Translations under genes and position numbers: made by a program
Shown here: positions 12,178 to 25,815 of the stretch, piece after piece
Numbering within the stretch: position 1 is the stretch's first letter
Layout of the letters: each line of letters starts with the position of its first letter
Assembly: GCA_019915015.1 (NCBI GenBank)
Contig: JAHBBC010000009.1
Span: forward strand, 744,001-808,000
Origin: Auriscalpium vulgare
Taxonomy: Eukaryota > Basidiomycota > Agaricomycetes > Russulales > Auriscalpiaceae
Reading direction: 5' to 3'
DNA length: 64,000 bases
The notes under the pieces: generated by a model
Told to the model about the DNA's origin: nothing
Database searches by the model: none
The model's input: only the letters and a program-made list of their open reading frames with translations

Positions 12178-13271
12178 TCACAAGTATTCCTCCCAACGTT
12201 CACCGTACTCCCTCTTCCACATGTCCTCGATCTCGGCAATGAGCTCGGAGCTCGCGTCCTTCCACTCCGCTATGTGCATCCTCTCCTTAAACCTCGTCTT
12301 TGGCATGATATGGAAGCGATCGCCAGCCCAGACTCCTTGAGCGATGGACGTCGAGGACCAGCAGACGCCACGTGCAAGCAACACGGTGTGGAAGCCGACT
12401 TTTTGATAGGAATTGAAGGGTCCGTCCCGAAGGCCCCAAAGATGATCGCAGCTTGTGAGGTCCCTGATTGCCTCTGAGAGCACAAACTCCCGCTTGGAGA
12501 GATTACAGAGGACCCAGTCGCGCTCGTCGTAGCGTGGAGTGAGTATATTCTTGAAGCGTAGAATATCGTGCCGGTACTTGACCCTGTCCCCGCAGTTATC
12601 CCATGGCTGAGATGGCCTGCGCAACGTCTCCATGATCTCATGTGAGTTTTCGTATGTGAATCTACTCTGAGCGACGTCGGCCAAAGTCATCGGCCTTGAC
12701 CTGTCCTGCCAGTCTTCCCACTTGACATCCGGCCATGATGCGTCAAGCTCTTCCTGTTCCGTTTTGTTGAGGAGGTCCTCCGGCAGATCGTCCTTTTTGG
12801 CTTCGTCACTGATGCAAATGAGCCGTCCCCCGATGAAGATGCCCACGATCTTGTCACGAAGGACATGAACACGTTGGGCGCCGATGTCCTCGAGTAGAGG
12901 GTGTGCCACACAGAGACACAGAATGTCGTACAACGTTTCGAGTTCGTCGAAAATCATCATGATCCCAATGGGTATGGTCGAGAGTACACCGAGATGCTTG
13001 AGATTCATTCTACTAAGGACGCTAACGCGCATTCACAGGTTAGCCCTCTGCAGTCTGTCACTGTGTCAGGTCACGGCAATGACAAGCTCACCTGGAATCG
13101 AGTCTCACGCGTAATGTTTCCGAAACCAGTCGTGCCAGCCAGAATTCATTTTGACAAAAGGACTCGCCTCGTGTTGCGATGTAATGCAGCTGTCGACAGG
13201 CTAGATTCAAGCTGGAACAGAGATGACATGTCGATCAGTGCTGGAGCCACAGAGAACCAAAGCTGGCCCAT
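12178..13271 (-). CDS. F-box-like 'MGQ(Y/L)W' family protein, paralogue of the 18873 gene
   Basis: The main exon (13032-12178) encodes about 284 residues. The segment IMMIFDELETLYDILCLCVAHPLLEDIGA resembles a degenerate F-box. It is followed by GGRLICISD, DWVLCNLSKREFVLSEAIRDLT, CWSS and GVWAGDRF, all matched by the gene at 18873-19982. A candidate first exon starting MGQLW lies at 13271, like the MGQYW exon of the paralogue. The splicing between 13271 and about 13060 is unresolved and crosses in-frame stops, so the N-terminus may be decayed. Function unknown; the family is common in polypore genomes from memory. Confidence 0.65.
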
Positions 13272-13572
13272 TGCGAAGAGCAAGGGTAGCAAATACTCGG
13301 AGAAGGTGGACGCGCTGTCAATTTTTTTTCTCTCGGATATAGTATGTAGTCTTCTAGCGACGCCCAAGGTTGACGACTTCTGCAGAGCATTGGATGCTGC
13401 TCCCCAGCAGGCAACAGCATGGGCCATCTTCCAAGGTCGGCCTTCAAAGCGAGTAAACATGCAAAGTCGGTCTATTATCGGTCTTTCCGAGTTAGCGTAA
13501 GTATGTGGGTCATCCGGGGAATCGTGCGAGAGGTGTGATAATAACGATAAGTAGATGCGACAGCGTGCGCTC

Positions 13573-15230
<1,658 letters not shown>

Positions 15231-15690
15231 TTTCGGGCGCGATTTGCTGTGGAGATTTAAGGGATGGAAGGGGGCCCTAGACTCGGGCGTCGTGGTGGTC
15301 GTTGGCGAGCTGGAGCTGGCTCGACGAGCTCGAGACTTCCCGTCATGATTTCCGCACGAAAGTCAGCTCACTTTCAAAAAATCCAGGATTACCGTTTTAG
15401 GCAGTCGTATAGGAACGCGAACTTGTCATGTGTTCGCGTGCATTTTCTAAGCGTCGTATCTCTCTGGTCGAGGGAGCGTTGACAACAAGGGCAGGTCAAC
15501 CACCGACAGTTGGAAGGAACAGAATATTTAACAGGATAGGCGGAAGAGCACTGGAATTGTGATACAGCGAAAGCACGTGACTAAAAGCTACAGGAAAGTC
15601 AGGAACTCTAGGAATACAGGAAGTATGAACACGTTCTGCAGTGCACAGCAGCGCAACCATTATTGTGAGTAGAGATTAGATGTTTAGGCT
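15231..15690. other. ERG1 upstream region
   Basis: 460 bp containing the ERG1 5' flank and the 3' flank of the next minus-strand gene. I looked for a sterol-response-like element and saw no convincing match. Confidence 0.45.
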
Positions 15691-17103
15691 CTACTTCCCA
15701 CCCATAGCCTTCAACAGCCCGCGGATGTTCATCCTCGACGGCGCCTTCTTGACGACGCGCTCCATGACCCTCTCGCTCGCCTGGGGCTGCGCAGCCGGGG
15801 AGAACGCGTCCGTGAACCCAAGCGGCGAGTTGGACGGCCGCTGGATGGGCGTGGGTTGCGGGCGCAGCGTTAGCGGCGCCGGGCGGCGCTTGTCACTATG
15901 CACATGCGGCCTCGTGGGCGAGCGCGGCGGGGTGAACGAGCCGGGCAGACGCACGAAGGTCGCCGACCTGCGCGCACCGCCCCGCGCCGGCACTGAAAGA
16001 ACAGCGCGGGATACGAGCGCGGGCGCCTCGGCGGTGTTGATGACGGGCGCCTCGGCAACGGGCACGGCGAGCATGAGGTCCTCGGAGACGGGCGACGCGC
16101 TCGTGTTGCTCCCGTCAAATTGCTCCCACGCGTCCGCGACAACGTCGGCGAGCAGCAGCGGCGCAAACTCGAACGGCTCGTCCTGGTCGACCCAGACGGA
16201 GCCGTCCGCGTCGCGGAACACGCCCGCGCCGTGCGCGGGCAGGCGCCGCAGATTGTGCTCCGCAGAGCCGCCGTCGAGCAGCTGCATGAGCGCGAGCTCG
16301 TTGTCGACGGACGGTGCGGCGCCCGTGCGCGCGTACTTCTGCTTCTTGCGCGCGGCGATCGCGGCGGCGCGGCGGTCAGGCGAGGACGGCGGCGGCGCGG
16401 AGCTCGGCTCCTTCGGGCGGCGGTAAGGGTGCGCGGCGGCGGAGGCGGAGGTGGGCGAGGCGAGGCGCGTGTGCGTGTGCGTTGGGGAGCGGGGGCGCAG
16501 GAGGCGGATGAACCGCGTGTGCTTCTTCTTGGGGGACGGCGTCCTGGCGGGCGAGCGGTGGCCGGGGAGCGGGACGATGATCGGCGGCGGCGCGCGGCCC
16601 TTGACTTTCTTCGCCTTTGGCTTTTCGGGCAGCGAGGCGCTGACGGGCGTCGGGGGCAGCGAGACGGGGACAACGGCGTATGCGTAGCCAAGCGCGCCGA
16701 GATCGGGCGTCCAGTCCTTGAGCGAGGGCGTCGCCGCGGAGGGCGTGTCGAGGAGCGTGAGGAAGGAGACGGACGGCGCGCGCGGAGTGGTCACAGATGC
16801 ACGGCGGCGGGTGAGGGACGGGCGGCGGCGCACGTTGTACGGGGACGGGCACGGCGGCGAGACCGGCGCGGGTGACCCGGGCTGGATATCTGCGGCCCAG
16901 TTCGCGATGACCGTGGACCGCGAGCGGCGGCTGCGTGGGGCAGGCAGGAGCACAGGCGGCGGGGGGACCTCGTAAACAGGCGACTTTGGCGCAGGGGATC
17001 GCGGAGTGGAGGGAAGGGGCTGCGTAGGACGGCTCTTAGGCGGGGGCGGATGGGACAAGAACTCGTAGGCCGGACGAGCGATGGTCTGTGCAGAGGACGA
17101 CAT
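15691..17103 (-). CDS. Hypothetical Pro/Ser/Arg-rich protein, 470 aa, single exon
   Basis: An uninterrupted frame starts at MSSSAQTIARPAYEFLSHP. The ATG at 17103 is preferred to one 60 nt upstream because it has good context (AACCCAATGTC) and the preceding residues look like leader sequence. Composition is dominated by Pro, Ser, Arg and Ala, with basic clusters (KKKHTRFIRLLRPR). Islands that look folded are ALMQLLDGGSAEHNLRRLP, then GVFRDADGSVWVDQDEPFEFAPLL, and the C-terminal PSRMNIRGLLKAMGGK. Such Pro/Ser-rich basidiomycete proteins are generally disordered. I do not recognise a domain. The long GC-rich frame alone is weak evidence, but the patterned islands support it. Confidence 0.6.
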   Translation of the reverse strand: MSSSAQTIARPAYEFLSHPPPPKSRPTQPLPSTPRSPAPKSPVYEVPPPPVLLPAPRSRRSRSTVIANWAADIQPGSPAPVSPPCPSPYNVRRRPSLTRRRASVTTPRAPSVSFLTLLDTPSAATPSLKDWTPDLGALGYAYAVVPVSLPPTPVSASLPEKPKAKKVKGRAPPPIIVPLPGHRSPARTPSPKKKHTRFIRLLRPRSPTHTHTRLASPTSASAAAHPYRRPKEPSSAPPPSSPDRRAAAIAARKKQKYARTGAAPSVDNELALMQLLDGGSAEHNLRRLPAHGAGVFRDADGSVWVDQDEPFEFAPLLLADVVADAWEQFDGSNTSASPVSEDLMLAVPVAEAPVINTAEAPALVSRAVLSVPARGGARRSATFVRLPGSFTPPRSPTRPHVHSDKRRPAPLTLRPQPTPIQRPSNSPLGFTDAFSPAAQPQASERVMERVVKKAPSRMNIRGLLKAMGGK

Positions 17104-18872
17104 TGGGTTTATATGTATGTGAAAAGGTATCTGAATTAGGCGTGTGTATGCTGTCGGAGGCATACCAGTCAGCGGGTCGGGAATCAGCGGGGGTGAAAGA
17201 GAGGGCTCACAGTAAAACTTTTTGGTCGTTCAATGAAGATTTCGGAGATAGGGATACAAAGATGGGAAGTTGCAGATACCGAAGAGGGGGAAATCAAGTC
17301 GAGAAAGTCGAGATGCAGGTGCCCAAAAATCCAAGAGACGCGGTCGATGCGAGAGTGAGACTCGAGTGAACGATGCAAGACTAGCTGGCAGGCTGGCCAT
17401 TCTCTGCCTCCGGCTCCAGCCTTATCAAGTACAGACGCACAAAAGTGCGCTGGAAAGAAGAGGCTGGGGACAATAGGACGAGGTGGTCATTGTGGGCGGC
17501 GGTAAGCAGCATGTGCGGGAAACATGCGCCTACAAGCCGAGGGACCCCGTGGCACCGCCCATTGTCCCTCCCTGCATCACGTTGCTACCACATTGTCCTC
17601 GGTCGCTTGGCGCTTTGACTTATCCTGTGGGCCTCTGTTTAGCAAATAGCAAGCGACTTTGGCATGCGATGTCTGGGCGCCGCTGACCCCCGTTGTAAGT
17701 TTTCCGCATAGGGGTGTCTGAGGTCCGAGTTCAATACAACGCCTGCCTTTCTTGGGACTGAGCCAATACCTACAGTATTACCTGCAGTCCCGACCTCGCC
17801 CCGACTCGGTGGTCTGTCTGGTGGAATCAGGAATGCAGCTCAGGAAACAAAGTGTGCTTGTCTTGCCAAGAAAAATTCCCAGGGATCGCGACTTTGGCTG
17901 ACAACATCTGACGTCGACAGTTGTCGCTGAGCGTTTTTTTTGTGTTGTCACCCTCCACCAAGTCACTTACCTCCCTGTTGATAATTGCAGCGCCTTTCCA
18001 CGATGTAGATCCGCTCAAGCATTGATATGTTCCGAAGTCTTCTCCCAGGAGCTTATAGCTGGGAGTGTGTGCAACGGCGGGCCGCGGCAGCCGCTCTACA
18101 TGCGCGTGGTTGGACGCGTGATGAGCCGCGTTCTTTCCGTCCCTCCTTCGCACATTCACAAAATCCTTGTCTAAATATGTTGACAGCGTTCGATTCATCT
18201 AGATCGACGCCCACGTCCGCTCTACACACCTCTTACTCCCCCTCAATGAGCTAAGTGGTACTACGTTGACAATTCATCATACATGATTTCAGTGCTGATC
18301 TCGATGACATCTCCGTTCCAGCGTCTGCCAAACCTTGATCGCCGACTGCAGCACTGAGCATCACCTCCTCGACCTCTGCGAGACTCTGCGCTGGCACAGC
18401 GGGTCACAGAGGAGCTCCGGTAAGTCTCCACCACTCAGCCCGTGCTGATATTGGTTTTGTCCGAGGCCCGAGTACTCAATGGAAATAGATACATAAGTTT
18501 GTCTTGGATAAACTGTACTGTCCTACCCGACGGGGTTGCGTACCACAAGCTCGTCGTCCTTGACATCAACGACGTTCAATATTGACAGGGGTTAAGAAGA
18601 ACCGAGCACGAAAAAGAAGAGACCGAGAACTTATTAGGTCGCGGTCCCATGACCGTGGGCGGCGAGCGGCACACAGCCCTCCGCCCTATAGGATTTAACA
18701 AGAAATGCCATCGCCCCGCTCCGAACTCGAGCGGCCAAAACACGCGCAATGCCAAGCCCACAATCTGGTTTATATACGACGAACGAATAACGCCACTTTT
18801 CTTCCTCTGCCCCGGCCCACTGCCTGCTGGCCCAGTAAGAGTTCTGTCAGCATTCTCTTTCTCCACGTCAAC
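17104..18872. other. 1.8-kb intergenic stretch
   Basis: Promoter side of the Pro/Ser-rich gene followed by unassigned sequence. The longest candidate (minus 18198-17827) has no motif and no clear splice partners. It may hold gene relics but nothing can be named. Confidence 0.45.
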
Positions 18873-19982
18873 ATGGGACAATATTGGATGATGTACGTAT
18901 TCAGACGACGTCGATCATAACGACGGTGCTTACGAGTCTTGGCTCTTTCTGCCAGCCTCAACCTCGATTGCAGGGATAGATATGACCCTATGGCGAAGCT
19001 CGGCGAGACTTTCTTCGATGGATACGAATGGATGACCCGGGTCCTCACCGATCCACTTATCCCAGTGTCTCCTGCATTGACGTACGCCACAGGGATCGTC
19101 TTTTTGCTCCACAACACACTGATCATCACCTCCAGGGCTCACGTTGCGGACTCTCTGAAAAGTAGCCTGGGAGCCCTCGCTCTGCCCGCGGAACTTGTCC
19201 TGAAGATCTTCCACGAGCTTGAAGATGTAGAAGATGCCGAGTGCTTGAGCGTTGCTCATCCGACCCTCGAAGCCATCGGCGCAACACACCTACATGCCCT
19301 CCGACTCGCCGAAAACGCTCCCTGGATTGGCGGCCGCCTCGTATGTGTAGGGGACTATGCGGAACTCGACGACCTCCCGGCTGGCATGCTCTCATCAGCA
19401 GAGAGGGCAGAGGTCAATACAATGCCCCGCGGCGGTGATTATAACGATATAGAACCCAGCCTCTACGAATTCGCCAACCATGCCTACAAAGATTTCACAC
19501 GCTACCTGTCGAAGAACCCGTTCCGTGCCACTGGCATGGCCTTCGAAAGAATGCGCGATCCAGACAGGTCGAAGTTTATTGGAATGCGCAGCGCAGCCTA
19601 TAGCGCCGACGATTGGATGCTTTGCAACCTATCGAAGCAGGAATTCGTGCTGTCGCAGACGATCAAAGACCTCACCCGCGAGGAGACGACGGGACCTTTT
19701 CGCGATGGTCTCATTGGATTCGGCATGGCGATAATGACCCGCATATGCTGGTCCAGCAATGGCTCGATCGCGATGCCAGGGCCTGAAAATCTTCACAGGG
19801 GAGTATGGGCGGGGGATCGCTTCCGGGTGACAACAGTGGAGAGATTCGAGGAAACGGAAAACACGGCAGAGTGGACGGACGTTGGTCCAGAGGTCACTGC
19901 CGATATCGAAGAGATATGGCAATCTAACTTCGGAGAGGAATGGAGGGAAAGAGCGTTCGCCTATATCCAGAATTACATTTAA
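18873..19982 (+). CDS. F-box-like 'MGQYW' family protein, 342 aa
   Basis: Exon 1 (18873-18892) encodes MGQYWMM. An 81-nt intron (GTACGT...TTGCAG) leads to exon 2 (18974-19982), giving 1,029 nt in frame. The N-terminal MGQYW followed by KLGETFFDG is the signature I associate with a large polypore-specific family. The middle segment ALPAELVLKIFHELEDVEDAECLSVAHPTLEAIG is a degenerate F-box. Later blocks (DDWMLCNLSKQEFVLSQTIKDLT, CWSS, GVWAGDRFRV, TADIEEIW) match the minus-strand paralogue near 12.2-13.0 kb. A role as a substrate receptor is inferred from the F-box-like segment only. Confidence 0.78.
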
Positions 19983-20394
19983 CTTGACGTGCAATTGCGA
20001 TTTCTTGATAAATATAGTCTCACTCGCGTTCATAACTCCTCGGTGAGCCCGACACCTAAGTTCGCTCCCGCGGCTGACCTTGGCACAGAAGATAGTAGTG
20101 CTGTTATACCCATTGCCAACAGTCTAGCATCTCGTCCTCAGTATACGGGACGAAAACTCCCGGCGCGCCATCTAATATCACAGTCGCCCTTGAGGGGCAT
20201 CAGAGGGCAACATGAGTTCTTTTCGAGCGTCGACATGAGCGTCAGTTCAATTAGAGAGCAGTTCCTGCTGAAAGGCACATCGACGCGTAAGACGCCGATA
20301 GAAAGAAGACGCACAGATTGGGCGTCGTTTTATGCTCTGGATCCTCCAAATCTCTACGTGCGGGAAATCCCTCGAAGCCGGCCAATAGATTGTC
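19983..20394. other. Convergent 3' flanks
   Basis: Sequence between two convergent genes, the MGQYW gene and RPA12. No additional gene seen. Confidence 0.5.
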
Positions 20395-21034
20395 TCAGTT
20401 ATTAGTGCGCCATCCGTGTTTGCAGCTCACACACTACAAAGCACCGACGTCAGCACATCCCACACGACTAGATAGCTTCGACGTACTGTATACAAGATTG
20501 TCGAGCCCTCATCTGCACTGCGCATCTACACATGCTGTCAGCTGCTACATACACATACACAAAACGCCGACGCACCTGGATTTCCTTCGTGTACGCCTCG
20601 CCGTGCCCGCACACGGGGCACTCCTCCGACACCTGCAAACGATATCTTCGTCAGGGCCCGAACAGCGCGCGAAGACGCGGAGACGCACCTTGAGCATCGA
20701 GTCGGAGCCCTCGTGAGCTTTGGTTTGTGTCTTGCGCTTCTGGCGCAGCGCGCTCGGGAACGCGTCCGGGTGCGAGCGCGTCGTGATTTCGATGTTCTCG
20801 TAAGCTGCGCTGCCGTCAGGGATGAGCAAGAGGAAGGGAGAAGCACGCACAGCTCGCGGGCTCGGCGTGCCCGCACTGCTCGCATTTGACGGAAGCCTCG
20901 TCGCCGTGCGGGAGGTCGAGCAGCGTACCGCACGCGGGGCAGAAAAGAAGAGAGCCTGCGGCGCAATTATTCAGACATTTTAGGGGCGGAGGAGAGGAAG
21001 GGTACCTACCGATTTTTTGCGCGAGGGCGGGCAT
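20395..21034 (-). CDS. RPA12: DNA-directed RNA polymerase I subunit RPA12, 126 aa, 6 exons
   Basis: Six exons (21034-21010, 20955-20851, 20804-20689, 20632-20576, 20525-20487, 20433-20395) sum to 381 nt, matching the usual length of about 125 aa. The N-terminal zinc ribbon reads LLFCPACGTLLDL...CEQCG. The TFIIS-like C-terminal ribbon reads CPVCGHGEAYTKEIQ, then MRSADEGSTILYTCVSC, with the acidic DE hairpin tip that enters the polymerase active site during RNA cleavage. The protein acts in the nucleolus in Pol I transcript cleavage and termination. The short exons make this gene easy to miss in automated annotation. Confidence 0.95.
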
Positions 21035-21284
21035 GAGTGTAGAGCAAGAGACGGGTTTCCCACGGCACGAAGCCGACGACAAACTTGAGCTTGAATCCGC
21101 CCGTCGCTCCTGTGCAGCGTATGTCACCGCGATGGCCGCTCCAGATGCAAACACAAGTGTTGGCGAAAGGTCACTCCAAATCTCCCACCAGCTGCAACAA
21201 GTTCAGTGCTAACCGGAACCTGTACATGCTGCGCGTGCCAGAATATCCCACCTTCCACCCATTCCTTTCTTTCCGCCTGGCGCC
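21035..21284. promoter_or_regulatory. Divergent region between RPA12 and F-box pseudogene
   Basis: The 250 bp between two divergent transcription units presumably hold the RPA12 promoter. No specific motif identified. Confidence 0.4.
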
Positions 21285-22978
21285 TTCTACACGACGCTCG
21301 ACGACATTAAAATCGCGCAGGCCGATTTATTCAGGTTGAAGCGCGATCTCCGCACTCAGCTAGACAACGAAGAGGTTGTCATCGCCCGCGCCAACTGGAG
21401 GGAGCTCTGTGACGCTTACGCGATGCGCGATGAAGCCATTGACGCGGCCTCAGTGCTAGCGCTCCGCCAGCAGCACAACACCCTTCTCCCCGTCACCCGC
21501 CTTCCCCCCGGGATCCTCGCCCCCATCTTCTCTTGCCTATTTGCACACGAGCATACTTGCTGGTCCCCTGCATTGGACTCTTCCTTCAAATTAGGGCTTC
21601 CAGTGACGCATGTTTGTCGGCGTTGGCGGCAGGTCGCCCTCGAGCACTCGAGCCTGTGGGCGCACATCGACCTCGAATTTACGCCCGACTGTGTAGCGAC
21701 CTTCCTTGCGCGTGCGCGGTCTTCTCAGCTCTCCATCGACGCCCTCGTGTATCCCCTGCGCTCATGGCATCTCGAATTCTTGGTGGAAAACGTGTCGCGG
21801 ATGCATAGTTTGTGCTTCGCAGACAGCAACCATGTATTTGCCGCGCTCACCAATCCCGCACCGATACTTCAAACACTTTGCATGGAGACCTACGGGGAAG
21901 GAATTCCGCATTGTTTTTTGGGGGGGCATGCGCCGCTACTACAGCATCTTCACATTTTATCGGAAGGCATAGAACAGAATGCCATGTTATGGACATCACC
22001 ACTCCTCACGGGCCACATCACCAGCTTGAGACTTCCGCATGCAGATGAATTTATCCATCTATGGACAAAGTGCTGGACGGTCTGGAGCGTATGTGCGCAC
22101 TCGAGCATCTGACGATCAAGCCCTTCATCTTACATGGCCCTGAAATTCTGGCGTGGGAGTCGGCGGCCAGTGGGCAGCGACGCATGATCACCCTTGCAAA
22201 TTTAGTCGACCTCAAAATAATCTGGAGTTATCCTAGAGATGTGAAGATGTTACTCTCCCACCTCTCACTGCCGCCTCATGTCGTCGTGAGCTTGGAGCTG
22301 CTCGATGTGCCTGAGGACCGGGACCCGGCAGCCTTTTTCCAGTCCATCCTCGCGTCCGTCAACTCCCATGCCAACTCGACATCGGACAGTGTCAACGCTG
22401 TGACTAGCCTCCATGCCTTCCTCAGCGAGCTTGGAAGCACGGTCATGGCACGGAAAGATGACGATCTGTTGTCCGAGTTAAACTTGTCCATCAGCTTTGC
22501 CGCACGCTCAACACCCGTTGCGCTGGCAGCCTTTTCCTCGTCACATCTGAAGGAGCTTAATGTCATGTATCACGATGAGCTCGCATGACAGGGATTTTTG
22601 GGGCACGCGCCTCAACTGCGGTCCCTCACGGTCGGTGGTAAAGCAGCGATCTCTCTTTGTGCTGCACTGCGCCCCACGGACGCCGACCCCACACTTTTCC
22701 TCCCCGCGCTCTCCATCCTCACCCTCGCTTTTCAGCGCCTCCACAGGTCCCACGAGCCGAGGGCAGCAATGGAAGCGTCGACGATGCAGTTGGCCGATAT
22801 GCTACCGCTCTGCTTGGCTGCACGCGCAGCAGCCGGATGTTCGCTGGAGGAACTGAATGTGGTGGATTGCGATGTGGACGGGGCGTGGGTGGAGAATGTG
22901 CGTGAGGCATTGCCGGGGACGCGCGTGGTGTGGGATGAGGGTGTGGGGAGAGCGGACGGACCGAAGACGGCAAAGTAG
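21285..22978 (+). pseudogene. F-box/LRR-type gene with frameshift and nonsense codon
   Basis: The open frame from about 21285 starts FYTTLDDIKIAQADLF and carries an F-box (LPPGILAPIFSCL, then VTHVCRRWRQVALEHSSLWAHIDL) and leucine-rich downstream sequence. Near 22046-22057 the frame breaks: a 1-nt deletion puts the continuation (MDKVLDGLERM) in another frame at 22061. That frame is coding up to a TGA at 22586-22588 and resumes in the same frame as GFLGHAPQLRSL to a TAG at 22976. CGA to TGA would be a single C-to-T change. The true start is upstream or in an unseen exon. Two disablements in otherwise well-conserved sequence suggest a young pseudogene; a sequencing error could explain one but hardly both. 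Confidence 0.72.
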
Positions 22979-23334
22979 GACAGCCGGTCTGTATCCATCC
23001 TCTGCAAATGTTATCATTTGTGGCGGACGGCTTTCGCGTTTGTGACTGAAAGGACGGCAAGAATGCTTTTGATTGGTAATAAGATGGCGAGTACATCATG
23101 GAGACGAAAGGCAGCCGCGCGAGCACCCCGACCTCGCACTTCCAGCTATACCAGCCGTAGATCTGGTTGGGACGGAGCATCACTGTCGTCAGCCTTGGCC
23201 TAGCGGAAGGGATGTATGTTCTGGCTTGGCAACCGACGAAAGATATGTAAGGCGGTGGTGCAGGAAGAGGAGCAGCCTGTAGAGAAGGTCGAGTTCCACT
23301 TGGCGCAAGATACGAATCGTGGAATACATACCAT
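22979..23334. other. Spacer with MFS relic between F-box pseudogene and P450
   Basis: Both neighbours end here (convergent). The only recognisable content is the MFS fragment listed separately. Confidence 0.5.
23138..23207 (+). pseudogene. MFS transporter relic
   Basis: In one frame the sequence reads TSHFQLYQP, stop, IWLGRSITVVSLGL. It matches ISHFQVYRPQIWLGWSITVVGLGL in the intact MFS transporter at 36576-38675 (nucleotides about 38023-38095). The fragment carries an internal TAG and no flanking MFS sequence, so it is a dead remnant, on the strand opposite to the adjacent P450. Confidence 0.75.
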
Positions 23335-25789
23335 TCAAATTGCGAAGTCGGTGTCCCGTACCAAACGTATGCTAAGGGGCATCTGCGCCTCCGTATCGAT
23401 ACCCGTGGGACTACGAAGGACCGGCACCTGCAGCCCGTCCATCCTCCAATATATCTTGTGCCCTTCCGTACCCACTTCAGGCGGTGAGAAGTGCATGACC
23501 GAGATCAAGCTTGCGATCACTTGCTCTAGGCGTCATGGTCAGTCGGCACATCTACCCTTGAAAAAGAAAACTAGACAAACTCATTTCCATCTCAGCAAAC
23601 TTGAAACCTCTGCGCCGAAGGGCTGGATGAGAAAAAGACGGTATGAAGAGGAGAACGCCGACATACATGCAAGCTCGGCCCCCGCCCAAGAACGTCATCC
23701 TGCAGCGCCACAACCAATGAGAGACCCTTCAAGAAGGAGCTCTGGAAGAACTCACATCGAAGCATACACTCCAGGATACTTGATGTCATCGTTGTCGGTG
23801 GCAACTGCTTGAGAAGTGGAGTTCGCTCCAAATCTCTCTCCGGACGAATTGAGCCAGCGCTCAGGACGCCACACGGATGCATCTGGCCCCCAAACCTCCT
23901 TGTTATGGTTTGCAGCGAGGATTGAGATGATGACGTTCGTGCCGCTCGGCATCGCGATCGACGTGATCTCCTCGCCCGACGTGGAGCGCACGGGGCGCGA
24001 CAGAGGAAGCGTCGTCCCTTGCCTTGTGCTAATAGGTAGTTCATCATCCTGAAGATCACAACGGCGTAAAAAGCGACTTTCAAAGCTTACGTTCTACCGA
24101 GCAGAGATGTGGGTGGGTGCACGCGGAGCGTTTCCCGCACGACGGCATCCAGGTACGGCAAGGCCATGAGCGAATCGTAGGGCAAATGAACGTCTTCCCA
24201 GCCATGCTCGTCTGACAAGCCCTGTGACGCCCTGTACTCCAGTTTTCCTTGTCGTATCTCGCGTCGAAGGCGGTTCTGGACGTCGGGCTTCGTGGCAAGA
24301 ATATGCAAAATGCGGCACGTCGCAGTCGTGGTTGTTTCGAAGCCAGCGAAGACAATAGTGCTGTGGACATAGGTTAACGAGACTTGGCAGCAGAGTGAAA
24401 GCGACCTACTTCATCTGGCCGAGAATCTCCGACTCCGTCAGACGATCCGCTTGAGATGAAGAAGCGTTCGCTCGCACTACAGAGCCGTCAAATCGAATCT
24501 CATGTCCAGGAATGAAAGACACGCACGCAGGATGCTCATGATGTCCTTGTCCATCATCCGCGCACCCACGTCCCGTTCTCCGACCGTGTTCGCCTCTTGA
24601 TTCCCGCCACTGGCACGGCGGCTAAAGGTCCGTTTCTTTTCAATGAAGATGTCCCTGCAGCATCGGTCCATGACGAGGACGAGGCGGCGGAGTTCCTTCA
24701 GAGGCGCGATCGGCAACCAGTCGACCAGCTTGTTCCTCCAGTACAGCGAGAAGTTGCGCACTACGACAGGGACCAGGGGACGTAGCAACAAGATCCGCAG
24801 GAACGTAGGACTGGCAATACACAGTGTGTCAGGCAAGACTTAGCTAAAGGAAAGCAGCCAACAACGTACGCTAGAGACTTGATGGCTTCGGTGTACTCGT
24901 GTTTTTGGCTGGGCTCCAGCGCGTTAAACGAGTACCCCAGCCCTGCTTGACAAATATACTCGAGCGTCCCACGAGATATCCATGGCAGTATATTGACTTG
25001 GTGAGAGCCTGTGCACAAGCTAATGAGACCAGCCCGATACAGAATTGATATTGATGCGTACTACCGTCAGAAGGGAGCTGCTCGAGCAGTCGAGCGCGAA
25101 GCTTGTCCGCGATGGGCGCTATGATCGGCAGCATGACTCGCATGTTCGCAAAGGAGAACACGGGATTGAGCATCTTGCGTTGCTTTCGATGCTGCTCTCC
25201 TGAAAGACAGCCAATTGAGTACGCTGAGTATCCTTATTTGTAGCAGAAGGAATGACCTAGGGTTGATACGAGGCCTTCGCCGAGGATGATCCTATTGCCC
25301 CTAGAGTCCGCAGTGGATCAGACGCCAGGAGGCAACGGTGACCATCTAGTACTCACATTATGAACATGTCCGTTTCTTCATAGATCTGCTGGTCCCTGCC
25401 GACGATGTGCTGGAGAGCAAGAGGGTCTGAGACATAGAGCTGTTCCTCCTGCGAATTGGAAATGAGCAGGAAATTATCGCGGAAATCGGGAACCAAGGGC
25501 TCACTCCAAATAACCCATGTATCTTAACCGCTCCTCCAAAATCTTCCTGCAAGGCGAGGTTGTACGTCAGGCCATCCTTGAATAACTTGTGTAAGTTCCC
25601 TGCACCATGCGGTCCGTCAGTGAGCGAGCGCCACAAACGTGACAGGCACGTCGACGTACCTTTGAGCCAGTGTTCTTTCGGCGGTCCGGTGACGCGTGCT
25701 AAGGGAGATTGAGGGGCGACGAGCCTCTTCGTCAACCTATAAATCACAAAAGTCAGACACAGAGAGACGAGCACGGACAGCGCAGTCAT
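23335..25789 (-). CDS. Cytochrome P450 monooxygenase, multi-exon
   Basis: The N-terminal membrane anchor is MTALSVLVSLCLTFVIYRL. Downstream are HRKQRKMLNPVFSFANMR (C-helix region), the I-helix oxygen-activation motif AGFETTTTA, the ExxR motif in VVRETLRVHP, WRPERW, and the heme loop FLGGGRACIGFKFAEM. The heme Cys codon is followed by a phase-2 intron (AT|GTATGT...GCAG|A). At least ten exons of normal basidiomycete size are needed, and the key catalytic elements are intact. The stop TGA is at 23335-23337. The protein should be ER-anchored and depend on P450 reductase; its substrate is unknown. It lies beside an MFS relic and downstream of a duplicated upstream segment (25816-26805), which points to a rearranged metabolic cassette. 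Confidence 0.9.
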
Positions 25790-25815
25790 GGCTGAGGGTG
25801 TGCAGGCAAAAAGTT

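Noticed and set aside
15870..16975. Alternative long frames opposite the Pro/Ser-rich gene
   Set aside because: Arg/Ala/Gly-dominated shadow frames of a GC-rich coding region, with no start context or motif.
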